DNA from: an uncultured Lachnospiraceae bacterium
GTDB lineage: Bacteria; Bacillota; Clostridia; Lachnospirales; Lachnospiraceae
DNA length: 64,000 nucleotides
Direction: 5' to 3'
Assembly: GCA_910579615.1 (NCBI GenBank)
Contig: CAJTUA010000009.1
Location: 27,701 to 91,700, forward strand
Each line of letters opens with the position of its first letter. Positions within the stretch are counted from its first letter, which is position 1. Below are positions 53,045 to 60,965 of this stretch, piece by piece. Position numbers and translations under genes: made by a program. A model generated the notes under the pieces. It saw only the letters and a program-made list of their open reading frames with translations, searched no databases and was not told the DNA's origin.

Positions 53045-55852
53045 TTATCTGCCAAGCAATTCCTCAAAATCATGGATTGGCATCGGCCTGCCATAATAAT
53101 AGCCCTGGATGATGTCGCACCCAATCCCGCGCAAAAACTGATCCTGGGAAGCGTTCTCCACACCTTCGCACAGCACTGTGATATGCAGCTTTTTCGCCAT
53201 TTCCACGACGCAGGAGATAATTGTTTTATCCCCCTCGCGCAGCTCGGATTTCTTCATAAACACCTTGTCAAGCTTAATCACATCAATCGGCAGGTCATTG
53301 AGCACATTCAGCGAGGAATACCCCGAACCAAAATCATCCATGGAAACCTTGATTCCCATCTGGCGCAGCTGAAGAATCATCGGGATGACATGGTTCGTAT
53401 TTTCAATGTAAAGGTTCTCCGTAAGCTCAAATTCCAGATATTTTACCGGAACCTGATACTCCGCCAACAATTCTTTTATGTAAGAAAGCAGCTTGTCATC
53501 GCGCAGGTGGAAGCGCGAGACATTCATCGAAACCGGAACCGCCGCACCACCCGCGTCCAGGCGTTTTCTCAGCCAGGAAAATACCTCGCGGTACACATAA
53601 TAATCCAGCTCAATGATGTTGCCGTTGCGCTCAAATACAGGGATAAACTCATCCGGATAGTAAAAACGCCCATCCGCTTTTTTCCAGCGCACCAGCGCTT
53701 CCGCGCCGATGATTTCTCCGGTGCCGCAGCTGACCTTCGGCTGCAGGTACACCTGAAGCTCACGATTTTTGATGGCGTCCGGCAGCGCGTCAATGAGCTG
53801 CCCTTCCTTGCGCACTTTTTCAATCATGCTCTCCTGGAACATAATCGCCATTCCCGCATAGCCCGGTTCCTTTGCCCTCTTGCGCGCCATGTTCGCGTTC
53901 GATACCACCGTCTCCGCCTGCTCGCCTCCCTGAATCATATAATAGCCAGAATTGATGTTGAGTTTTCCGTTCAGGTACCGCTTTCTTGCCTCCACCGAAA
54001 AAGATTCGTTGAACGCCACAATAATTTTTCCGATTTCCTCAGGGCTCATACCTTCCGGCACGCGTGTCACCGCGACAACATTATCCGAATATATCCTTGT
54101 CGCAAGCAGCATCTGGTTGTTTGAAGCGCCAAGCTCCTCTGCGAAAGAACGCAGCAGCTCATCTCCGACGCTGATTCCGTAATTCTCATTTATGTACTTA
54201 AAGTGCCGGATATCCGACGATACGATACAAAACTCCCCAGGTTTTGCATCATCAATCAACGTCTGCAGCTTCTGCAAAAAAACATTGTACTGGTACAACC
54301 CCGTTAACGGGTCGCGCTCCTGGAGCTGTTCCACCTGTTCCGTTGTCTCCTCAAGGTCACGCATGCCAAGCAGGAAATCCGCCAGGATGCGCGCAAACAT
54401 CTTTAACGTATGGATTTCCGCCGCATCCCATTCCCTGTTTTCATACGCATTGCAAAAATCGATGCAGCCAATAAACTCCTTTTTGCGGTACATTGGGATT
54501 TCAAGCAGCGTATACACAGAGCCAAGCTCGTTAAACCATTCTTTTTTCATCCCCTCCGGGAGATTTGCCCCACAAAACAGGGCATATCCATCTTTATAAG
54601 ACTTGCGGAAACAATCCCAGCGCGCTTTTTCCTGCGCAACTACCATCCCAAGCCCTGACCGCGTATAATCTTTGCGCAGGTATTCATAGCTCTGGCGCAT
54701 CGTGTACGGGCGCGCCGTCGTCTCCCGGATGCTGATGCCGGAAAGGTCATACTCATCCGCCACGCGGTGCAGCATCAGGTTGATCGCACTGTTCGCATCC
54801 AGCCGGTCCTCGATAAGGCGGAAAGCAAGTTCCATCAGCTCGTAGCCAAATGGGTCGTAGTTCTCCATGCGGATATTGTCAAAGGTGTCATACGCCCGCG
54901 CCGCCGCAGGAACCTGCCGCAGCCTGCGGTATTCCTCCCTGTGCTTTGCATCCCAGAACGTGTAGTTGCCCATGGCATGGAGCTTGCCCCAGGTAAGCGC
55001 TTCCGTCGCACTCTCAAACAATTTTGTGTAACTTGTACCATCCTGCGGGTACATTGACACGCCGATGCTTGCGGAAAGCTTATAATCCGCCTGTTCCCCA
55101 ATATAAATCCTGGCAACCGTCCCAAGCATCTGCCCAAGGCGTTCTCGGACTTCCTCGTTCTCCTTAATCCCCTTCATGCAGATGAGAAATGTATCACCGC
55201 CCACCCTCCCAAGTTCATCCATCTGGTTCAGGCAGCGCTGGATGGCATTCGCAACCTCAATCAGCACCTCATCCCCGAACACGCGCCCCATCTTCTGGTT
55301 CACGCGGTAAAATCCATCGATGTCCACTAACATCAGCGCCGCCTTCTCCTGTGGCTTGCCCCGGAAATACGTTTTTAAAATCTCCTCACAGCTTGCGCGG
55401 TTGAGAACCTTTGTCAGGCTATCCCTGCGCTCCCTGTTGTACTCCCTGTCATCCTTGGAGTCATTCTCTTCAAGAACTTTAATCCTTCCAACCACGCGGA
55501 CAGGCTTCCCATCCTTCCCGTACATGGTTTTTCCCTCAAAAATGGTCCAGTAAAACTCCCCGGAAAGACGCAGCATACGAAGCTCCGCATAAACGCGCTC
55601 CTTCCCGTTGCAGACATCCTCCATAAACTGGTCAAACAGTCCGTAATCACCGGGATATATTTTTGTTCTCAGGTTCACACGGGGATTCTCAATCCAACGC
55701 GGCATCCCAAAATCTCCCTCGCGGCAGATGCGGTTTCGTATCCTGCGTGTCGCAAAATCATACTCAAACAAAATATCCGTCACCAGACCTGCAATCACGC
55801 GGTAACTCTCTTTGTCCCCCTCCTGCATCACATCATTTATATCTTCCTGCAT
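53045..55852 (-). CDS. c-di-GMP phosphodiesterase with PAS, two degenerate GGDEF and one EAL domain
   Basis: 935 aa from the ATG at 55852, with GGAGG upstream; the GTG just before is an alternative. Order: PAS-like sensor (about 20-130), GGDEF 1 (about 145-300) with GGDTF at about 219-223 instead of GGDEF, GAF-like domain (about 340-500), GGDEF 2 (about 512-675) with RIYSDNV at its signature, EAL domain (about 690-930). The EAL part is intact: AEALVRW at about 718, ELTEN, DDFGSGYSSL, KLDK, CEGVE and QGYYYGRP. It should hydrolyse c-di-GMP, with the GGDEF parts as regulators. No membrane helix is seen. It lies upstream of the butyrate operon but is separate. Confidence 0.9.
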   Translation of the reverse strand: MQEDINDVMQEGDKESYRVIAGLVTDILFEYDFATRRIRNRICREGDFGMPRWIENPRVNLRTKIYPGDYGLFDQFMEDVCNGKERVYAELRMLRLSGEFYWTIFEGKTMYGKDGKPVRVVGRIKVLEENDSKDDREYNRERRDSLTKVLNRASCEEILKTYFRGKPQEKAALMLVDIDGFYRVNQKMGRVFGDEVLIEVANAIQRCLNQMDELGRVGGDTFLICMKGIKENEEVRERLGQMLGTVARIYIGEQADYKLSASIGVSMYPQDGTSYTKLFESATEALTWGKLHAMGNYTFWDAKHREEYRRLRQVPAAARAYDTFDNIRMENYDPFGYELMELAFRLIEDRLDANSAINLMLHRVADEYDLSGISIRETTARPYTMRQSYEYLRKDYTRSGLGMVVAQEKARWDCFRKSYKDGYALFCGANLPEGMKKEWFNELGSVYTLLEIPMYRKKEFIGCIDFCNAYENREWDAAEIHTLKMFARILADFLLGMRDLEETTEQVEQLQERDPLTGLYQYNVFLQKLQTLIDDAKPGEFCIVSSDIRHFKYINENYGISVGDELLRSFAEELGASNNQMLLATRIYSDNVVAVTRVPEGMSPEEIGKIIVAFNESFSVEARKRYLNGKLNINSGYYMIQGGEQAETVVSNANMARKRAKEPGYAGMAIMFQESMIEKVRKEGQLIDALPDAIKNRELQVYLQPKVSCGTGEIIGAEALVRWKKADGRFYYPDEFIPVFERNGNIIELDYYVYREVFSWLRKRLDAGGAAVPVSMNVSRFHLRDDKLLSYIKELLAEYQVPVKYLEFELTENLYIENTNHVIPMILQLRQMGIKVSMDDFGSGYSSLNVLNDLPIDVIKLDKVFMKKSELREGDKTIISCVVEMAKKLHITVLCEGVENASQDQFLRGIGCDIIQGYYYGRPMPIHDFEELLGR

Positions 55853-55864
55853 CACTGCCTCCTC

Positions 55865-56386
55865 CTAGGATACCTCAAAAACCCTGTAATCAATCTCCCC
55901 GTCCTCCCCCACCCGCATCTGGATGTAGGTTGGTTTTCTGCTTTCCTGGCGCGGCAATGAAATGCTGCCTGGGTTGATTACCTGTACCCCGTCCTTCCAA
56001 TCCACACATGGACGATGGGTGTGCCCGAACATCACTGTATCCGCCCCAAGTGCCTTCGCGCGCTTTACAAGACGCTCCGTGCCATTATAGACACCATATC
56101 CGTGCCCGTGGGTCAGCCAGATAATATGCTTCCCTTCCCGGATTGTAAATTCGCCTGGCAGATTCGTGAAAAAATCATTGTTGCCCGCCACCATATCAAC
56201 CGGGCACCCAAACAATGCCGATATGTAATCCTGGTCCCTCGCTACGTCCCCAAGATGGATGATATAATCCGGCTTTGGAAGTTGTTTTTGTATTTTCTCC
56301 AAATATATATACTGACCGTGCGAATCGCTGATTACAAGAATTATTTTTACTGCCTTCAAACCATTGATACCCTGCCTTAGCGGCAA
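55865..56386 (-). CDS. YfcE/MJ0936-family metallophosphoesterase
   Basis: 173 aa if it starts at the TTG at 56386; a second TTG at 56359 gives 164 aa (MKAVKIILVISDSHG) and is closer to the usual family length. The start overlaps the rdgB end by 10 bases. Metal ligands: ISDSHG, HLGDVARD, AGNNDF, WLTHGHGYGV and FGHTHRP, the full Asp/His/Asn set of calcineurin-like phosphodiesterases. It splits small phosphodiesters or phosphomonoesters; the true substrate is unknown. It is in an operon with rdgB and probably the amidase. Confidence 0.85.
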   Translation of the reverse strand: MPLRQGINGLKAVKIILVISDSHGQYIYLEKIQKQLPKPDYIIHLGDVARDQDYISALFGCPVDMVAGNNDFFTNLPGEFTIREGKHIIWLTHGHGYGVYNGTERLVKRAKALGADTVMFGHTHRPCVDWKDGVQVINPGSISLPRQESRKPTYIQMRVGEDGEIDYRVFEVS

Positions 56387-56985
56387 TCCCCTTTCCCGTC
56401 GCCGAGCACTTCGTTTTTTATCGCGGCAAGCGCCTTTGCCCGGTGGCTAATCCGATTTTTCTGCTCCATCGTAAGTTCTGCCGTCGTGCACCCGAATTCT
56501 GGCACGAAAAAGATAGGGTCATAGCCAAAACCATTTTCCCCTGCCGGTTCATGCGCAATGCGCCCCTCAACCGCCGCTGTGCGCGTCGCGGTTTTCCCGC
56601 CCGGGAAAACCGCAGCAATCGCACAGACAAAGCGCGCGCTGCGCGCATTGTCCGGCACATCCTTTAATTTATCCAGAATATACTGATTTTTGATATCGTA
56701 AGGGGTATCCTCCCCCAAAAAACGTGCGGAATAAATCCCCGGCGCCCTGTCAAGGAAATCCACCTCAAGCCCCGAATCATCCGCTAAGGCAATCTCCCCG
56801 GAAGCTTCCATCACCGCGCGCGCCTTAATCAGCGCATTCTCCTCAAAGCTTTTCCCATCCTCCACAATGTCCACGCAGACCCCCGCCTCCTTCATCGAGA
56901 GCACCTCGTAGGCAGTATCCTTTAAAATCTCGCGGATTTCACGCATCTTCCCCTCATTACCAGTTGCAAATATAATTTTTTTCAT
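56377..56985 (-). CDS. rdgB: RdgB/HAM1 non-canonical purine NTP pyrophosphatase
   Basis: 202 aa from the ATG at 56985, with AAGGA five bases upstream; 18 codons further upstream are open but lack a site. The start KKIIFATGNEGKMREIREIL and FEENALIKARAV, ADDSGLEVDFL, PGIYSARF, ENGFGYDPIFFVP and SHRAKALA motifs are all present. It hydrolyses dITP, XTP and ITP to keep mutagenic purines out of DNA. It overlaps the phosphoesterase gene downstream and follows the amidase by 62 bases. Full-length and intact. Confidence 0.93.
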   Translation of the reverse strand: MKKIIFATGNEGKMREIREILKDTAYEVLSMKEAGVCVDIVEDGKSFEENALIKARAVMEASGEIALADDSGLEVDFLDRAPGIYSARFLGEDTPYDIKNQYILDKLKDVPDNARSARFVCAIAAVFPGGKTATRTAAVEGRIAHEPAGENGFGYDPIFFVPEFGCTTAELTMEQKNRISHRAKALAAIKNEVLGDGKGDCR

Positions 56986-57047
56986 CGCGTCCTTCCCTTT
57001 TTCCTTTCCAATAATCGGATTCTCTTTCATTTTGCGCACCCGCGCAC

Positions 57048-58418
57048 CTATTCTTCCTCAAGTTCCGCGTAAGCGCGCATAAGCGCATCAAATAACCCCT
57101 GTGCCACATCCGTCCTTGTCTGCTCCTTCGCGAGAACTTCCAAATCGGATGCATTCGAAAGAAACGCGACCTCCACGAGTGCCACCGGAACCTGCGCATA
57201 TTTAATGATGGTCAGATTATGCTCCCTCGCCACAAGCCCCCGGTTAAAAAGTCCGAGATGCTCGTCCATCTCCTCGAGAAGAATCTGTGCAAAGCGGCGT
57301 GAATTCATCCCGGAAAGCACATCCTGCCTCGAATCATACAGCACTTCCGTGCCGTGCAGTGAATGCGTCTCATTCGCGTTGCAATGGACACTTAAAAAGA
57401 AATCCGCCTCGACGTCATTCGCCAGGTTCACCCTCTGGCTCAGCGAAGGCTTCCAGTCCGTCGTCCTCGTGTAATACACCTTGATGCCATCCTGCCCGTC
57501 AAGCAACTCTTTTAGGCGCAGCACGATATCCAGATTCATATTTTTTTCCAGATACACATTGCCTGCGGAAATTGTCCCCGCATCAAGCCCCCCATGCCCC
57601 GCATCCACCACAACAATCTTGTCGTACACATCCTTCGGGCGCACAAGTGCAATATAATAATTCCATTCATCCTCATAAAGCTGATATACATAAGTTTTAT
57701 CAAGCGTCAGCAAAAGCGACTGCGTCACGCTGCCATCTTCTGCCGTCTCCACCGTCGTCTCAATCGCCTTTACAACATCATTGCGCCATACATAATACGG
57801 GTCGGCCGGCGAGAGCGTCGGGGTCGGCGTTAATGTCATTTTGGGAATTAGTGCCGTACCTTTTCCCGGTGCCGGGGTCGGGGTTGGACTTGGGGTTGGT
57901 GTCGGGGTCGGCGGTGTCCCATGGTAATACGTATCCCGCGCGATTCGCTTTACCTGCTCATCCGAGAGCACATCGCCCCAAATCCCATGGATTGTCACAC
58001 GCAGCTGCCGCGTCGTCGGGAACTCCTCAAGGAAAACCCCCGTTCCCCCATAGCCCTTCTGCTTTTCAAGCACAATCACGCTCACATCCTGCAGATACCG
58101 AACCACCGCGGAATCCTGTGCCCCTGCCACCTCCTGCCATACCGCCGGAAGCGGTGCAAGTGTTGGTGCCATCCCTTCCGTCATTGCAAAACCCGCTGCC
58201 GGGGTCGTGACCGGGATTGCAATATCCGTCGGCACTGGTCCTGCAAAGTCTTCTATCCCCTCCCCATACTCCCCATGTTCGGTCAAAAAACCTGCCATAA
58301 TCGGCGCAATGGCTTTTGGAACCCTGAACTGTGACGCCATCACCTTATGGGCATACTCCGAAAATAATATCGAAAGGCATAATAATACAGAACCTGCAAG
58401 TATTATTTTCCTCAACAT
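57048..58418 (-). CDS. N-acetylmuramoyl-L-alanine amidase with Pro/Thr linker
   Basis: 456 aa from the ATG at 58418 (AGGA upstream; an in-frame TTG five codons earlier is less likely). An N-terminal hydrophobic segment (IILAGSVLLCLSILFS) anchors or exports it. The middle region is of unknown type, and the linker at about 170-200 is TPTPTPSPTPTPAP. The amidase_3 domain spans about 265-450: VVDAGHGGLDAGT (Zn His), EKNMNLDIVLRLKELL, SVHCNAN (Zn His) and LVEVAFLSNASD (catalytic Glu). It cuts the amide between MurNAc and the stem peptide in peptidoglycan. Confidence 0.9.
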   Translation of the reverse strand: MLRKIILAGSVLLCLSILFSEYAHKVMASQFRVPKAIAPIMAGFLTEHGEYGEGIEDFAGPVPTDIAIPVTTPAAGFAMTEGMAPTLAPLPAVWQEVAGAQDSAVVRYLQDVSVIVLEKQKGYGGTGVFLEEFPTTRQLRVTIHGIWGDVLSDEQVKRIARDTYYHGTPPTPTPTPSPTPTPAPGKGTALIPKMTLTPTPTLSPADPYYVWRNDVVKAIETTVETAEDGSVTQSLLLTLDKTYVYQLYEDEWNYYIALVRPKDVYDKIVVVDAGHGGLDAGTISAGNVYLEKNMNLDIVLRLKELLDGQDGIKVYYTRTTDWKPSLSQRVNLANDVEADFFLSVHCNANETHSLHGTEVLYDSRQDVLSGMNSRRFAQILLEEMDEHLGLFNRGLVAREHNLTIIKYAQVPVALVEVAFLSNASDLEVLAKEQTRTDVAQGLFDALMRAYAELEEE

Positions 58419-58614
58419 TTTCTCATCCTGCAATGTATTTTTCCTCCATTTTACAGTACCTTAAGTATAATTCATTTCCTACTTTTATTCAATGGTAATT
58501 TTAAACGAATTCTACTTTGAAATTCTGCACATACCGACGAATATTCTTCCCCGCAAAGAAGGGTTTTATAAGGAAACGCCGCCGGATGAAAAAAATATTG
58601 AAAAATGCGCAAAA

Positions 58615-58652
58615 GCTGCCGTGCCGCCGGAATTTTTTCCGCGGCATGGCAG
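58615..58652 (-). terminator. Hairpin after the dUTPase gene
   Basis: GCTGCCGTGCCGCCGGAA (58615-58632) pairs with TTCCGCGGCATGGCAGC (58636-58652) with a small bulge, nine bases past the dUTPase stop. On the minus strand TTTTGC follows. The remaining gap to 58418 holds no recognised gene. Confidence 0.6.
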
Positions 58653-58660
58653 CCCTTTTT

Positions 58661-59095
58661 CTAATTCAAACCGGTGCTTCCCAGACCTCCCCGGTCCTTC
58701 CCCCCAAGCCTTCCTACCTCATCAAATTCAAGCTCCGGCTGATTTCTGACAATGCGGAACTGGCAGATACGGTCATTTTTATGGATTACCGTATCGCGCA
58801 GGGCATACGCCGGCATATACCACCAGTCATTCGGCCCGCAGTAGGAATTGTCCACAATCCCCGTATGGTTTGTCTGGATGATTCCGAAATTCTTGTAGGT
58901 ACTGCTGCGCGGCACAATATGCGCCTCGTAGCCCTGCGGCAGCTGCATCGCAACGCCGAGCGGAATCAGCCGGAACTCCCCTTGCTGCATCACAACCTCC
59001 TGCGCCGCACGCAGGTCAATCCAGTCGGATTTCCCGTCAATGTAGCGCAGGCGCTCGATTGTATCGTCCAGATATTGGATTCGGATTGTCTCCAT
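58661..59095 (-). CDS. dut: dUTP pyrophosphatase (trimeric dUTPase)
   Basis: 144 aa, ATG preceded by AGGAGG. All five dUTPase motifs are seen: motif 1 around DLRAAQ, motif 2 PRSSTYKNFG, motif 3 GIVDNSYCGPNDWW, motif 4 RICQFRI and the Gly-rich motif 5 RGGLGSTG at the end. It hydrolyses dUTP to dUMP and so keeps uracil out of DNA. The motif-3 Asp (DNSYCG) is followed by the expected Tyr. Element D lies directly upstream. A separate promoter was not found. Confidence 0.9.
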   Translation of the reverse strand: METIRIQYLDDTIERLRYIDGKSDWIDLRAAQEVVMQQGEFRLIPLGVAMQLPQGYEAHIVPRSSTYKNFGIIQTNHTGIVDNSYCGPNDWWYMPAYALRDTVIHKNDRICQFRIVRNQPELEFDEVGRLGGKDRGGLGSTGLN

Positions 59096-59111
59096 TGTTC
59101 CTCCTATTTTT

Positions 59112-59341
59112 AGTTCCGTATACGCCCTTCCCGCACCCTTTCACGGCAGAGGTATTTTTTCTCCGCTTCTCTCCGAAAAAATCCCTCTGGGGTGCTGTAC
59201 GGGCGCATACTGTTTTTTAGTTCCGTATACGCCCTTCCAACACCCTTTCACGGCAGAGGTATTTTTTCTCCGCTTCTCTCCGAAAAAATCCCTCTGGGGT
59301 GCTGTACGGGCGTATACTGTTTTTTAGTTCCGTATACGCCC
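59112..59341. repeat. Palindromic element D, tandem 107-bp repeat
   Basis: Two full 107-bp units (59112-59218, 59219-59325) and the first 16 bases of a third (AGTTCCGTATACGCCC) lie head to tail; the two full units differ at only a few positions. Each unit folds back: GTATACGCCC, CGCACCC and CAGAGGTATTTTTTC pair with GAAAAAATCCCTCTG, GGGTGC and GGGCGCATAC. It fills the gap between the M18 peptidase and dut genes, in the same orientation as elements A to C. Confidence 0.92.
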
Positions 59342-59351
59342 GGTACGGCTC

Positions 59352-60788
59352 TTACATTTCCTTGAGGAACGCCTCGTAGCCCCTCTTTGCCTCGTAAACG
59401 TCCGCCTTGCTTGTAATCTCCCACGGCGCGTGCATGTTCAGCACCGGGACGCCGCTGTCGATGACCTGCATATTGTACTGCGCCATAATATAGGCGATTG
59501 TTCCGCCGCCGCCCTGGTCTACCTTGCCAAGCTCCGAGGTCTGGAACGTAACCCCATGCTTTTCAAGTGCCGCGCGGATTGCCGCCATGAATTCTGCGTT
59601 CGCGTCATTGCAGCCGCTCTTTCCGCGGGAGCCGGTATATTTGTTAAATACAAGACCGTGCGCAAAATACGCCGTATTTTTCTTCTCATTGACACCCGGG
59701 TAATTCGGGTCAAATGCCGCCGAAACATCGGAGGAGAGCATCACGGAATTCGCAAGTGCGCGCCTTAGCTTAAGCTCCGAATAATCGCCCATGCGGTCCA
59801 TCAGCTCCGCCACCACATTCTCAAAGAATTTCGAATGCATTCCGGTTGCGCCGATGCTGCCGACCTCTTCCTTGTCCACGAGGATGCAAACCGCCGTGCG
59901 GTCGATTTTTTCCAGCGCAAACAATGCAAGCATCGAGGTGTAAGCGCACACGCGGTCATCCTGCCCATAGCCGTACACCATGCTGCGGTCAAGACCATAA
60001 TCCCTCGCGGCTCCTGCCGGAACGACCTCAAGCTCCGCGGAAATAAAATCATCTTCCTCCACCCCGTACTGCTCCTTTAAAATGTCAAGCACATTTTTCT
60101 TAACCGCTTCCTTCTCCTCGTCTTTCAGCGGGATGCTCCCGACATTAACATTCAAATCCTCGCCCTCAACCACCTTGCTTGCGGTCTTTTTCATCTGGTC
60201 TGCGGAAAGATGCACAAGCAGGTCGCTGATGCCGACAACCGGGTCATTTTCCTTCTCCCCGACGGATACATTTACCTTCGTGCCGTCCTTCTTCACGAAC
60301 ACGCCGTGGATGGCAAGCGGTAACGTCACCCACTGGTATTTCTTGATTCCGCCATAATAGTGCGTATCAAGGAACGCCATCTCCGCCTCCTCATAAAGCG
60401 GAATCTGCTTGATGTCAATGCGCGGCGAATCAATATGCGCACCCAAAATCTTCATGCCGTCCTCAAGCGGTCTCTCACCCGCGACAAAAAGTACGACAGC
60501 CTTGCCCATATTCACTGCGTACAGCTTGTCGCCCGGCTTTACCTTTTTTACCGAAAACAAATCCTTATAGCCCGCTGCCTGCGCCTGGCGCACAACCTCG
60601 TCCACACACTCACGCTCGGTCTTGCAGTGCGAAATAAATTTCTTGTAGCCCTCGCTCACATCAAAAGCTTCCTTTTTCTGCGCCTCCGTATATTTCAGCC
60701 ATGCGTTCCTGATCTTTTTTTCTTCTTTCTTCTTTTCCTCTTTCTTCGCAGGCGTCTTCTTTGCCGCCGTGGTCTTCTTTTCTGCCAT
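59352..60788 (-). CDS. M18-family aminopeptidase with Lys-rich N-terminal extension
   Basis: 478 aa, ATG preceded by GAGG. Residues 1-27 are a Lys/Ala/Glu-rich extension (AEKKTTAAKKTPAKK), absent from most M18 enzymes. Then the M18 core: LGAHIDSPRIDIK with the first metal His/Asp, YGGIKKYQWVTLPL, GQDDRVCAYTSML, VDKEEVGSIGATG with Glu-Glu, and SSDVSAAFDPNYP. The C-terminal metal ligands are in VPVLNMHAPWE. It removes acidic or other N-terminal residues from peptides in the cytoplasm, using two zinc or cobalt ions. The extension is unusual and its role unknown. Confidence 0.9.
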   Translation of the reverse strand: MAEKKTTAAKKTPAKKEEKKKEEKKIRNAWLKYTEAQKKEAFDVSEGYKKFISHCKTERECVDEVVRQAQAAGYKDLFSVKKVKPGDKLYAVNMGKAVVLFVAGERPLEDGMKILGAHIDSPRIDIKQIPLYEEAEMAFLDTHYYGGIKKYQWVTLPLAIHGVFVKKDGTKVNVSVGEKENDPVVGISDLLVHLSADQMKKTASKVVEGEDLNVNVGSIPLKDEEKEAVKKNVLDILKEQYGVEEDDFISAELEVVPAGAARDYGLDRSMVYGYGQDDRVCAYTSMLALFALEKIDRTAVCILVDKEEVGSIGATGMHSKFFENVVAELMDRMGDYSELKLRRALANSVMLSSDVSAAFDPNYPGVNEKKNTAYFAHGLVFNKYTGSRGKSGCNDANAEFMAAIRAALEKHGVTFQTSELGKVDQGGGGTIAYIMAQYNMQVIDSGVPVLNMHAPWEITSKADVYEAKRGYEAFLKEM

Positions 60789-60965
60789 GATGCTCCTCTC
60801 TTTCCGTCGGTCTTATCTTTTTTTGCCCCTTTCCATTCATTTTTTCTGTTTACAGGCAATTCCTTTTCCCGAACCGACAACTTATGCCTTTTATTTTACC
60901 ATGCTCCTGCAAAAATAGCAATATTTTTCCTGCGGGTTGTCTGACTTGTGCATCGGCATCCCACC

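Noticed and set aside
52862..54124. 420-codon open frame on the plus strand, antisense to thlA end and the GGDEF-EAL gene
   Set aside because: It is the complement of well-supported genes; its translation is rich in His/Arg/Ile with no domain and no ribosome-binding site.
59112..59341. CRISPR array at the 107-bp tandem repeat
   Set aside because: The whole unit repeats, with no constant-length variable spacers and no cas genes nearby.
8059..59341. Insertion sequences or MITEs with target-site duplications
   Set aside because: No transposase gene is present and no clear flanking duplications were found, so mobility is left as only one reading of the palindromes.
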